From Perkinsus marinus ATCC 50983 (lineage: Eukaryota; Perkinsozoa; Perkinsida; Perkinsidae), in NCBI RefSeq assembly GCF_000006405.1, contig NW_003200605.1, positions 343,438-407,437 on the forward strand: a stretch of DNA of 64,000 bases, in the 5' to 3' direction. Below are positions 33,819-44,389 of this stretch, piece after piece. Below the pieces are notes generated by a model that searched no databases, was not told where the DNA came from, and worked only from the letters and a program-made list of their open reading frames with translations. The position numbers were made by a program, and so were the translations under genes. Every line of letters begins with the position of its first letter. Position 1 is the stretch's first letter.

Positions 33819-34095
33819 ATCGTGTATTGCTCGCTACGGCGATGTTGATCATGATTATCAGTTGCCTTTTAGTTTGATGAATATTTGTTTTTTTCACTCT
33901 CGCTCTCACATGAGCCTGTATGAATAGCATAGTGTTATTTCTTAATCGATGTTATTCTCTCCAAGCTGTCTATCTGTCAATGGATCATTAATAGAGCGCA
34001 CGTAGTAATAGTAGTAGTATCACCCCTTTGCTGTTCACTTCATCATCATCCTACTATTACTAAGTTATTTGAAGTCTTCCATCACCACGTTTGTG

Positions 34096-34151
<56 letters not shown>

Positions 34152-34522
34152 TTACTACTACTACGAGGTCATTGATCCATTCGTGAGGGCGTCCTCCTAC
34201 AAGAGGGGTGTTTTATTATCGCTCTTTTCGGATACGCCCTCTGTAGTCGTTGTTGTTATAGATCCTGCTACTATTGCTGATGCTACTGCTGTTGACCAAG
34301 TTATGGTAGAGCTGACCATCGTTCACATGTTTGTAATTGTCATTAGATTCTCGGTTGTGTTGGGGGGGGGGAGTTATCTGTCTCCAGGGATATTGTTCTC
34401 AGCCAACAGACGTATATAAAAAGTAGTAATAGTGAATGCCTTACCCTAAGGTGAAGGAGTTGTGTAGTATATCAGGGTAGTACAGGGGGGAGCACTACTA
34501 ATCTTGGATGTGGTGATCTCAG
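33819..34522. other. Spacer between the two phosphodiesterases, with microsatellite
   Basis: Contains a (CTA/TAC)n tract at about 34096-34163. A 5' exon of the second phosphodiesterase may lie at about 34165-34230 (EVIDPFVRASSYKRG), but the join is not established. A poly-Tyr frame through the tract is an artefact. Confidence 0.5.
34096..34163. repeat. (CTA/TAC)n microsatellite
   Basis: About twenty CTA triplets with one ATT interruption near the end. It lies just upstream of, or in an intron of, the second phosphodiesterase gene. The first triplets follow a TTTGTGTACTAC junction, again placing GTA next to the tract. Confidence 0.88.
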
Positions 34523-35787
34523 GCCATCGTTGGAGCCTAGTTCCCTGCCGAAGTTGTCAACATTTATATCACCGACTTTCGACATATTTGATTACGCTGC
34601 GTCGCATTACCAGAATAGATTCGATATTCTTCCTGTTGTGGCGATGGCTATTTTTGACGATGTTCTCGAGACTATGGAGTTGGTGGAGGAGAAAAAGAGG
34701 TGGGGGGATGGTACGGGAGGTGGATTCATAAAATCTGAGGAATATTTTATTTACCGTAATTTTGGATAATTTTCTAGTGGTTATGCTCTATGTATTTTCA
34801 TAACATACATGTGTATGTTCATCGATTCCTCGTTGAGTATCAATGGTTTCTGTTAGGAAGTTGCGCATCGCACTGGCAGAGTATTCTAAAGCGGTGACGT
34901 GGGAGTATAATGCTGCTCCTTTTCACAACCCTATCCATGCTGCTGATGTCACTCTTGCCTTATACGTATTGATGCGGGATAAGGAGCCTCGCATAGAGCC
35001 CTTGGTAGCAATAATGTGCTACTGTGCAGCGCTTGGGCATGATGTGAATCACCCGGGTTACTCTAATTGGTATGCAATCTTCAACGGTGAGGGGGATGAT
35101 CATGATACTCATCCTCTGGAGTCGATGCATGCTCGAGAAACGATTCGGTTGTTGGAAGAGTCTGGCGTGGCGGAGTTCTTTGGGAAGGAGGACCTCGAGC
35201 TGATCGAGAAATTGATATTAGGAACGGATATGCAAGTGCATAATATGTGGATAGAAAAAGCAAGAGAGTATGAGGAGTGTTCTTTGGAGGACCGTCTCTC
35301 GATTCTTCTCCATGTTGCTGATTTGTGTAATCCTTCGCGAACGCGAACAGCCATGGTTAGATGGTCAGCGGTTATATTAGAGGAGTTTGGCCACGAAAGA
35401 GATCTGTTCTTTGCAGCGGGGAAGCAACCGCCTTCGTCAATTCCACCTAGGGCGGATTCGACTAAGACGTTCCTGGCGACTCAGTTGGGCTTCTTTAGGA
35501 GAATGATAGAACCTCTGTACAAGAGCTTTGGGCCTTGTGGGTTGACGACGGGTTTTAGCGAGAATACTAGGTCTAGATGGCAAGGCTTGGCGTTATATGA
35601 GGCGGAGGAGTTAAATCGGAATGATATTTGTGTTGGAGAGATGGGAAGGTTGCAAGCGTCGCCAAGGGGTGGGGTGGTGGTGGCTGAGGGTATCGCTCAG
35701 GAATACATCTCGGTGCTTCCCCCCCGATCTATGTTTACTTCTATAAGACTAGATAACAGCTCTAGGAGGCACTCAGCGCCGATGTGA
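34523..35787 (+). CDS. 3',5'-cyclic nucleotide phosphodiesterase 2 (5' end missing)
   Basis: Exons 34523-34699 and 34857-35787 join in phase across a 157-nt intron (EEKKR joined to KLRIALAEYSKAV). The partial product has 369 residues. The catalytic domain shows FHNPIHAADVTLALYVLM, CYCAALGHDVNHPGYSN, EDRLSILLHVADLCNPSR and ATQLGFFRRMIEPLY (the purine-binding Gln), so the active site appears intact. A 95-residue C-terminal extension (about 35500-35784) absent from phosphodiesterase 1 is rich in charged residues and ends in NSSRRHSAPM, which contains a basic-directed kinase consensus RRHS. The first ATG is not in these exons; the gene starts further upstream. Confidence 0.83.
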
Positions 35788-35814
35788 GTTTACTTGCTGA
35801 GTGCCTTTGTGGAT

Positions 35815-35925
35815 TGGAGTCTCACCACTCTAGTGAAAAACATATTTCACGACTACTGCAAGGCACGAATATCGCGTAAATCACCGAGTTTTACGCCACT
35901 CCACATAAAACGGATGAAACTTGAT
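35815..35925 (+). repeat. Family B short element, copy 2
   Basis: Shares the ordered blocks tgaaaaacat, ttcacgactactgca, atatcgcg, caccgagttttacgcca and acataaaacgg with about 8130-8260. Inverted counterparts are at about 41000-41140 and 61915-62035. The ends look like imperfect inverted repeats (gagtctcac and gatgaaactt). Confidence 0.65.
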
Positions 35926-36202
35926 CATTCTGTCGATTAAATGGTAGCATTTGTAATATAATTCACTCTCTTCTTTGTGTGAGAGCACCACTGTTTTCGC
36001 GGTGGTTTTTATGATTCCATCGTGGTGCGTGGTCATCACTATTTTTGCAACACTTTTTCTACAGAGGGTATAGAAAGGCCTTATGGCACTTCTCAATCAC
36101 TTGAAGATTTTTTTCCAATAGTTTCCTTTCCTCGAATGCTGTTTGTATTGTTACTACTAGGGGGTAGAGGCATAAGAAAATGAAGCGGTTGTTCCTGGAA
36201 AC

Positions 36203-39200
36203 ATGAAACGCCCTAGTTCGGCTACTACTACTTCCCCGAAGAGCGCTGTCGGGGTTGCAGACAATATAAGAGTGGCAATTCGATTGCGGAGCCACCCGCA
36301 TACTATGGGGGAGGAGAAGAGGCCCATGGTCGAAATACTCAATGCTACGGATGTCCGAGTTACGGTAATGAGCGATCCTACTGTTCGCGAGTGTGGCATC
36401 ACTCAATTCTTTGCATTTTCGAGCGCCGGATTTCCAGCGATTTATCGTTTTCTTGAGAATGAATTCGAATTTGAATTTTTAAATTTCTCTCCATAAATTC
36501 GACGAAATTTTTCGAATTTTTGTCATCCTCTCCTGCTCAGATGCAACGCGGAGGAGAGCGGCATTTCAGCTACGACTTCGCTTTCGACAGCTCCGACCGT
36601 TCCAAGCGGAAATACGCAACACAGGAAGCAGTGTATGAGAAAGTTGGTCACACCATTCTGGATAACTGTAATGAGCTCGGGAGGCGTCTCTTACTGGGCA
36701 CCTCGGGAGTATCAATTCAACACGGAAGATATCCGTGTTATGTAGGAGGATAGGAAAAAGTACTCTAGGGTGTTTTAGCAGAAAATTCACAGCTTAGCTC
36801 AGTAGTGGGACAGCCAATTGTGTTAATTACTGCACCTCCACTGAAGGTATGAAAGGCTTCAACGGTTGCCTTTTTGCGTATGGCCAGACTGGTTCTGGCA
36901 AGTCTTATACGATGGCGGGTTGTGATAAAGAGGAGGGCATCATACCCAGGATAAACAGGGCTATATTCAGCGCGGAGGCTTCGGCTAAGCTACAGCAGGT
37001 GAGACTGAGTGGGAGAAAATATGCACATGATGAACTACATGTGTTGGTGAGGACATGGAAAAATTGTGAGGAAATGTCGGGGAATTCTTGGTGGTTTTTG
37101 CACATTCCTACCCGAATTCATGTGAAAATTTCAATTATTAGTGAGAAAATTTCCGAGACAAGCGGACATTCCCGGTGTCCCCGAGAGAAAGGTGCTTTTT
37201 GAACGGTTTCGCGCAAGTTGAATTTTCAAGAAGTGAAATAACAGCAAAGTGCGACCTGTGCTATTATGAGTGATTCTTGGAAAAGCGGAAAATTTGAATT
37301 TTTTGCGAGCCCCGGCGAGCTTTTGAACGATTCCAAACACCATCTGTAAAGCCCTTCGCAAGCACCTCCGAATGGTATCAGGATTTCCTGACTTGCATTT
37401 TTCTGGGGATATTCTGTATACCCCAACACTGTTGAGGACTTCCAGATACGTGTGTGGGTGTCCTATCTTGAGATCTACAATGAGCACCTTCACGACCTCC
37501 TAGCCGACTCTTCGGAGTGAGTTTTATCATAATTGCCGACTATAGTTTATTATGTGGAAATTTCAGAGGTGGCAAGGATCTCGCTGTGATGGAGCATCCC
37601 TCTTTGGGAGTGTATGTGAAAGCCGCGACAGAAGTGGTAGTCCGATCGGAGGAAGATATTGAACATATGTTGGAGTGTAGTCAATGTCGTGAGTGATGCT
37701 GCTGTAGTAGGTGGTCGTTGCTTAGATGGGTTGAAGCGGAGGGCTGAAGGAGCGACGAATATGAATGCTCATTCGTCGAGGAGCCACGCGGTATTCAGAA
37801 TTAGAGTAGAAGTGAGTTGGTGTATCAGAGTGTGTGTGGATGTTCTCTGCCATTGGAACAGTGTAAACACCGCGGAGGGCCTACAGTGAGCTCTAGAGTG
37901 AATCTCATCGACTTGGCTGGTAGCGAGCGTCAGGCGAAGACGGGCACTTCGGGATTGAGGCTCAAGTAGTAGGGTAGTGTAGCTGCTGTTGTTGTTGACG
38001 ACTATAGGCATTCTCCTGAAATTCTTGATATATCGGATATAATTTCAATTCTCTCGATGGTCCATTGATGAGTGAAATGCTGAGGGAAAAGGTGAAAATG
38101 AGGGGTAAATTTAACCTTTCGATAAAAAATTATTTTAACCTGGTGATACTATAGCTGGTAAGATTAGTACTAGGCACTGAAAGAGGATGAGGCCCGAATC
38201 ATACGAATAGCATGAGGGCTACAGCACTTGCGGGCACCACTCTTGATCGCTCTTATTCTGGCTCAGGGAGGCTGGAGCGATAAACCAGAGTTTGAGTGCT
38301 CTGGGTATGGTCATTAAGCAGTTGTCAGATGGGCAGAGCAAACGCAGTGGTAACTGGCGGCCAAATTTGAGATGGAGAAAGACTTCGTGTTTCGCAGAGT
38401 CGGCGGGCACGTCGTCGTCCTCCTCCTCCTCATCGGCGACGTGGATTCCCTTCCGCTCCTCTAAGCTTACGTTCCTATTGAAGGATTCTCTTGTGGGCAA
38501 CTCAAAGACCTTCATGATAGCGTGCATCAGTCCAGCAAGGTGAGGAGGAGTTATGGCTGTCAGTGTTGGAGTAGGAATATATGATTGCTTTCCTCAGCTG
38601 AGCTCAGGAGTTTCCTTACTAATTATAGGAGTTTATATACAAATTTGGGTAGGAGTGTTCAGAGATGAACACATATTTTCCCAAGATTTCCTCAAAATTT
38701 CTATTTTTTTCGCCGACCATGCGCGTATTTTCCCACTGGACGATCAGCTGGAGGTCATCAATCCATACCGGTGAGAGTATTATCGCTTCTATATGGAGTT
38801 GGGTCCTCGCACAACACTACACGTGTATTTCGGCGAGCGTTTTCGATATTGTTCGCGAGGTCTGGTGCCCAACATTGCTGTTTTCAAGAATCGCAGTGCA
38901 GTTTTAGTACCACAAGAGCATTCATTTCATGTGGTGTTGTGTCTTAGCTCGGAAGCGGAAGAAACTTTATCAACGCTTCGCTTCGCTTCTTCTGTGAAGA
39001 AAATAAAAACAGTGGCCAAGGTTAATGTAGATCACAAGGACCAGCAGATCAGCAGTCTTCAGAACGAGGTGGACGATGAATACACAGTTGAGGCGTTGCA
39101 CCAGCAGCAGCCTTGGTTTTAGATATCTGCCCTTCGCAGTCAACTCCAGTCTCAAAGCTTGAGTCGGAGTAGCTCTCAGATCGACATGCTTAGCATCGAG

Positions 39201-42200
39201 CTGGATGAGCGACAGCGTTTGGTGGAGGAGCTGAAGAAATCTTATGACACGCAGTTGGCGGCCTCCCAGGAGATTTTGAGGCTTAGGGAGGAAGCACTGG
39301 ATGATATGGGACTGTCGTCGAAAGAGATCAATACGGCTTTCGGAGTGGCGCACGATACGCCGTATATGCTGAACATTTCTGAAGACCCTATGCTATCGGG
39401 GTGCCTATTATACTACTTGAAAACTAACGAGGTGAGCTGCTGTGCTCCTTCGTGGAGGGCTAGAAGTGAGTGCTAGGATACTACTATTGGGTCGGCGGAC
39501 AGCAGCAACATCGTCCTACATGGCCTGGCGATACCGCAGCAGTTATGCATCATATCTAACATCAACGACAAAGTGTTGAAATTGTCGGTACCGGCAAGTG
39601 CTCTTGAGGCTGGAGGAAGGCTCATCATTAACGGCAAGGTATCATGTGGTGTAGAGAAGCGTTTCCCTGTTTGTGTATGCGTCTGTGTCAGGCTGTAGGA
39701 GTCGGTGATCCTCCACATGAGTTGAAGCACCTCGATAGAGTTGTCTTTGGTCGCGCCCATATGATGCGTATAATGATACCTAAGCTGGCTGATACGACAG
39801 TCCAACAGGTTGGCTCCTCGAGACGTCGATCGTCGGTGAGTATTACAGCTTGTGTCGGACGTAGCAGTGGGTCTGTGTAGCTCATGCGGCCGCCAGTGGT
39901 GGAGGAGAAGGAGCATGAGGAGTATGCAGCTGACTTGGCCACCTTCGACGAGTCCAGCGAGGCCTATCAGGTGGTCTCTAACACTGCTCTGTGGTCGTAT
40001 ATTGGCTCAGGAGCTTCGTCACTACATCGAGGAGCTGCGGTTGAAGCTCTCGTCGGAGAAACTGGAGAAATTCCTTCAGGTGGGCGCGTGTGTATAGATG
40101 GGCGAAGTCGCGGACTGTTGTTGTTAGGACCAGTGTTGGAATATACGTTCGCTTTCCTCAGCCACATACAGGAGTTTGCTCAGTCATTTTCATACAAATT
40201 TGGGTGGAGTTGTAGAGAAATGAATAAGAATTTCCTCAGAATTTTCACGAAAGCCACTCACACGTGCAGTTGACCATGTGCATATTTCCTCCCACACAGA
40301 CTGCGAGTGGTGCAACGACGCTTACAGCGCAGGTTGATAATCATTGAATATAAACATTACATCATATATAAGTTATATTTCATTTATTATTATTTTCATA
40401 TTTTCTCGATTTAATATTGCGGAATATTTGATAATATTGTTTAATAATTTCATAGCATAAACTTTGAAGTACGTAAACCATGAAAAACCTCAACGCTGCC
40501 CGTACATATGAGGCTGTGTCCACGAGCGACGTCTCCATCAGCGTCCCATGAGAGCTATCTTGTTGATAGGTTTTAAAGGCAGCTTGCCCTTTGATCGACG
40601 AGGCCAACGACCTCTCGACAGAACTACGACCAAATCGGCATTTCAAGTAGTGGCACTGATGACAAAATGGGGGGGTTGGTGATTTCCTTGGTAGATTCGA
40701 AGCGGAGTTGATCTGGGATGTCTTCAACTCTGAGGACGAAGATCTGATAGTTATAAGATTGATGGAATACACGAAGGCTCCAGAAGATGGTGGGGCTGAT
40801 GATAAGTTCCGCTCGAAAGTACGTCCTCACCTCCAGTGTGTTGGGGTCTAGGCGTAGTGATGTAGGTTTTGTATTACTGGGGTTTGAATAAGTTCATAGG
40901 GCGCCTTGAGCTTATGAGAGATCTTTATCATCAAGTTAGCATGGGGTACTTGAAAAAAGAAGGTGAGTTGTCTTTGGGGGGAAGGGTGTCGTTCGAAATA
41001 AGGGAGTTTCACCAGTTTTACGTGAAGTGGCGTAATACTGCATGTGAAATATACGGCGTATATGTTTTCGCGACCGATAACATAATTGTTTTCCGCGAAG
41101 TGAGATGTGAAATTTCTTGTCCACTAGTGTTTTTCGTGTCACCGGTGAAAGTCCGAGGAAAGGGTTCTTGGTACGTGTGTTGCCTCAGCGGTGCTGTCGG
41201 GAGAGTATTTCGAGACTAGTGAAGGAAAAGTACATGACCCATGGAGTGAGCCTAGTATTGCCGACATACAGTAGGGATAGTATCCACTGTTGCTATCGAC
41301 TTGGACACTTTAGAGCCCAGCAGGAGTTTTCGAGTCGCCTCTCGCAGAAGCGAGATATCGATAAACTGCAGACAGCGATGGCTTCGGTCGTCAAAGCGGA
41401 TGCTACGCAAACGGGGAGGAGGCAAACTCGGGTGAGGCGGAGCGATGAACTCGAACTTGTATGAGGCCCGTTGATCCAGAGGTCAGCCGCCCTGCAGTTT
41501 TCAATCGTCGTAGTGAAGTGTGAAGAATCGATTACTCCTTCCTCCTGTTGGGGTTCATATTGAACCGGCGTGTTCTCCTAGGTTCTGAGCAGTGTGACTG
41601 GTGACACCAAGCTCATACTGCAAGGCCCTGTATCGAGCAGTGTGGTTCCGTCGCCGAAGAGGAGATTGTCGGGTGGCTCTGAGTCACCGGGGAAGAAGCT
41701 TTCCTCGCCTAGTGTTGTGGCGAAGGAGAGGCGAAGCGTAACTGGTGGGACTGAAACTGTGCGGAAAGAAGACGTGAATGGGCTGATGCAAGCAGTAGGC
41801 TATTCGATCGGCGTGCATAGTCATTGTTGGTGTCTTAGCATTTCAATGAAGTGAAGAAGCTACTGGCGAACGCATTAGGAGAGATGAAGTCTAGGAAGGA
41901 GAGTGAGGCCTCTGTTGAGGAGTTCAGGCGGAGAAATGAAGCTTTAGAGGCGGAGAATGGGAAACTCCTGCAGGTGACTTGTATCTGCCGACTGTCAACT
42001 GCTAGCTCTAGTGTGAGAAAATGTGTTGGTGAAATTTGGGCAAGTTTTGGTAAAATCGTGTTGGTGTGGAGAAACTTCTACCTGAATTCGTGTGTAAACT
42101 CCCGAGCTCAACTGGAGGAAGGCGAACATATATCATCACTCCAGATTTCACTGTTTTTCGGCACTTCTTACTTGGCACAGATCCCATGTAACTCAATTTT

Positions 42201-43034
42201 CAGCAACTAGCAGAGCTGAAAGATTCCCAGAAGAATCAAGACGCCTTGCCGTCTCGTGCTGTGAGGACGCGGATGCTGCCGAGTACCCCGTCAAGCCAGC
42301 CAGCAGTATTCACCCAATCAGCGCCACCTCTAACACCAATGTCACGTCCAGTCGCCTATGCGAGAACACCTCTCAGTAGGTAGAGCTGTACGAGCATAAG
42401 CGTGTGCATCGCTGATAGGTCTGCCTTCGTCAGCAGTACCTCCACCTTTGAAGGCGCCTATTGCTCAATACAGTTTTGCTCACAAGTACCCTATTGGTGT
42501 CCAACCCGAACGCCTCAGCTCAGAAAGGGAGGTGAAGGACGGAAGAATACGTCGATGTTCCACATGTGTTGGAGTGTTGTAGGTGGCCGTGGTATCCTTT
42601 GGGCGTTTCCTTGATAGCCAAATGGGAGGTCCTTACACTGCATTTTCCACCTTTGATGTGCATGGACGCAAACAGGTGAGAAGCTGAGATAACACGGGAG
42701 ACCACGCTGATGCTGTTGGTGTTGCCAGATTTCCCTGTCCGAGTTTGACTCTGGGCTCGCGACGTGGGCGTCGGCGTATCGAATCGCTGCTGGCCGAGAT
42801 CGTTCACTACCGCCTACCACCTTTGGTTGTGAAACTGCCGTCTTGTTTGGCTACATCGACTGCCTCGAGAAGGGCGTCCTCACCATAGACGTACCTGGAG
42901 TCGTCGGGGATGCGACTCGACCTTCTGGTCTTTCCTTCAGGATTTCCTTTTCGCCAGTGCATGTGGCACCGCCCATGGCCGAGGCCTTCCTCTCCCGGAG
43001 AGCCCGATCAAGGTCTCGCGACTTGCGTCTTTGA
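36203..43034 (+). CDS. Kinesin-3-type motor protein with FHA domain and possible EF-hand tail
   Basis: A large many-exon plus-end-directed motor gene. Motor exons include 36203-36364, 36541-36667, 36847-36998 ([16 protein letters not shown], the P-loop), 37446-37516 ([17 protein letters not shown]), 37567-37676 and 37726-37811 ([18 protein letters not shown], switch I), then [16 protein letters not shown] at 37895-37945 (switch II). Next come [16 protein letters not shown], a Ser-rich insert, and [19 protein letters not shown] ending at 38539. From 38948 come the neck ([15 protein letters not shown]), a coiled coil, and an FHA domain split over about 39345-39790 ([14 protein letters not shown], then [17 protein letters not shown]), as in KIF1/UNC-104. 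Later exons are coiled-coil and basic. A segment from 42580 ([20 protein letters not shown]) resembles an EF-hand. Several joins are unverified, and the tail could be a separate gene. Confidence 0.78.
36999..37445 (-). repeat. Kinesin intron containing an inverted family A element
   Basis: This 447-nt intron begins with gtgagactgagtgggagaaa, which is the reverse complement of the family A end block. The remaining element blocks follow in reverse order to about 37165. The element therefore lies in minus orientation directly at the splice donor. The other short introns of this gene are about 50 nt. Confidence 0.72.
38540..38947 (+). repeat. Kinesin intron containing a plus-oriented family A element
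   Basis: This 408-nt intron, whose flanking exons join in phase (ISPA then [13 protein letters not shown]), contains a clean family A copy from about 38563 (gttggagtaggaatatatga) to about 38745 (tattttcccactgg). The remaining ~190 nt of the intron are unique. Confidence 0.78.
40125..40302 (+). repeat. Family A element in a kinesin intron, copy at 40.1 kb
   Basis: Blocks gttggaatatacgttcgctt through catatttcctcccacacag match family A. The end of the copy coincides with the acceptor AG of the intron, so the element appears to supply the 3' splice site. Confidence 0.72.
40990..41145 (-). repeat. Family B element in a kinesin intron (inverted)
   Basis: Contains gagtttcaccagttttacgt, gaagtggcgtaat and gtgtttttcgtgtcaccgg, the reverse complement of blocks at 8.1 and 35.8 kb. 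It follows a coding segment ([20 protein letters not shown]) and a GTGAGT donor, so it is intronic. Confidence 0.65.
42010..42160 (-). repeat. Family A element in a kinesin intron (inverted), copy at 42.0 kb
   Basis: Starts with tgtgagaaaatgtgttggtg and runs to gaacatatatcatcactcc, the family A blocks in reverse-complement order. It lies between the coiled-coil exon ending EAENGKLLQ and the exon resuming [12 protein letters not shown]. Confidence 0.7.
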
Positions 43035-44389
43035 CAGTGAAGTTGTGATCATGCACCTGGCAAAGTGATGTACCAATTCATGTCTGATGCATTCCGTCGT
43101 TCATCGCAATGTGCTCGCATTTGCGTTCAAGTAGTTGTGATAACACCAGCAAAATCCCTCGGTAAAACTGTGGAGCTAAGTCGAACATTGCAGAGGTGGT
43201 TCGGGCGAGCAAGCGATGCTGAGCCCTATCGATAGCCAATCGCAAGCCTAGACTTGGACGATTGCGGCCCACAGGAGCTGGCTGATCTGCCCGTTGCTGA
43301 GCACGTAGTAGATTCATTACGTCTCGTCCTGATCAACCGTATCAACCTCCGAGTTAGGGAATTTCATTGATGGCATTAAGAATTCAGGTTCTAGATCTGA
43401 TATAATTGATATATGTATGGGTCGCTACCATGAGAGTTGATTGCAAACCATGGCTAAGGCAGTGGAATTCGTACGTCGAGGCTCCCGCCGGAGCGACGTG
43501 GATGAGGGATACTGCTTTTCGTGTAAGAATGCTTTGAAATGTACCACGGAAAGTACTCGGAAACGTGATTGAAGAACAGTTCTATCCTGGTTACATTCCT
43601 AAAGTCCTTGCCGACCAACGATTTCCCTAATGTGAAGTTCTCAGCGTGCTTACTTATCGACCTAAACTGAGGAGATTAGGTCTCCAGGCGCCGTTCAACC
43701 TTCTGCGGGCAATTTGTCTCGGCTGCGAATGATACCGTTCAGGAACGTTGTCCGAGTCGGTGAGTCACCGACGGTGAGCCAGTTGAGGTCAAACTCGTAC
43801 CGTCTTTCTACGTCGAAGGTGTTGTTCGCGCCAATGGAAGAACAATCAAGTGCTTGTTATTCTGTCAATCATACGACAGTGCTTCATACTACACCAAGCT
43901 GTTGTATAATGCTGAGTTGGGCAAGAGGTGGAAAACAACCGTGGAAGTAACCTCAGCGAAATCTTCGAGAATTTATAGTTGAGAAGGATGTGCGGAAATT
44001 CCGCAGCGGAATCAGCCAACATAGGAAAACTTCTCCACTCGAATAGCCATCTGAGTACCGCTCTAACGACCCTACTTGTAATTGCGGAAACAAAACGGAA
44101 TACTCGATAGAGCCACATGAATACTGTTCTCACAACCCTCTTTTATAGCTCAGGACGACGAAGGGGACATCCTGTATTGTGCAACGTGGGCGGTACCCGA
44201 GCAGATAATCATCCGCAGCGGCGGGAAGCTAGAGGGCCTCGACGCTAGGCTTAAGTGAGTTCCTTAGCGGTATGATTGTGAGAAGGTGTGGTATCGCTTG
44301 ACGTAGAATGTAGGGGGAATATGAGAATCTGGGAAATTGTCAATTCGGCTACTGTTTGGCGTAGTTTCTATTTTTATAAAATCACTAAT
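43035..44389 (+). other. Unresolved multi-exon gene fragments
   Basis: Several plus-strand segments look coding but were not joined: about 43570-43630 (IEEQFYPGYIPKVLADQRFP), about 43815-43950 (VEGVVRANGRTIKCLLFCQS followed by YDSASYYTKLLYNAELGKRW) and about 44151-44254 (DDEGDILYCATWAVPEQIII). Donor and acceptor signals surround them. No family is recognised. They may form one gene ending upstream of the dehydrogenase. The last 130 bases are the 5' flank of the dehydrogenase. Confidence 0.4.

Noticed and set aside
34069-34419. Frame encoding a long poly-Tyr run
   Set aside because: Produced by the CTA/TAC microsatellite. There is no supporting gene context, although the sequence just after it might be an exon of the second phosphodiesterase.
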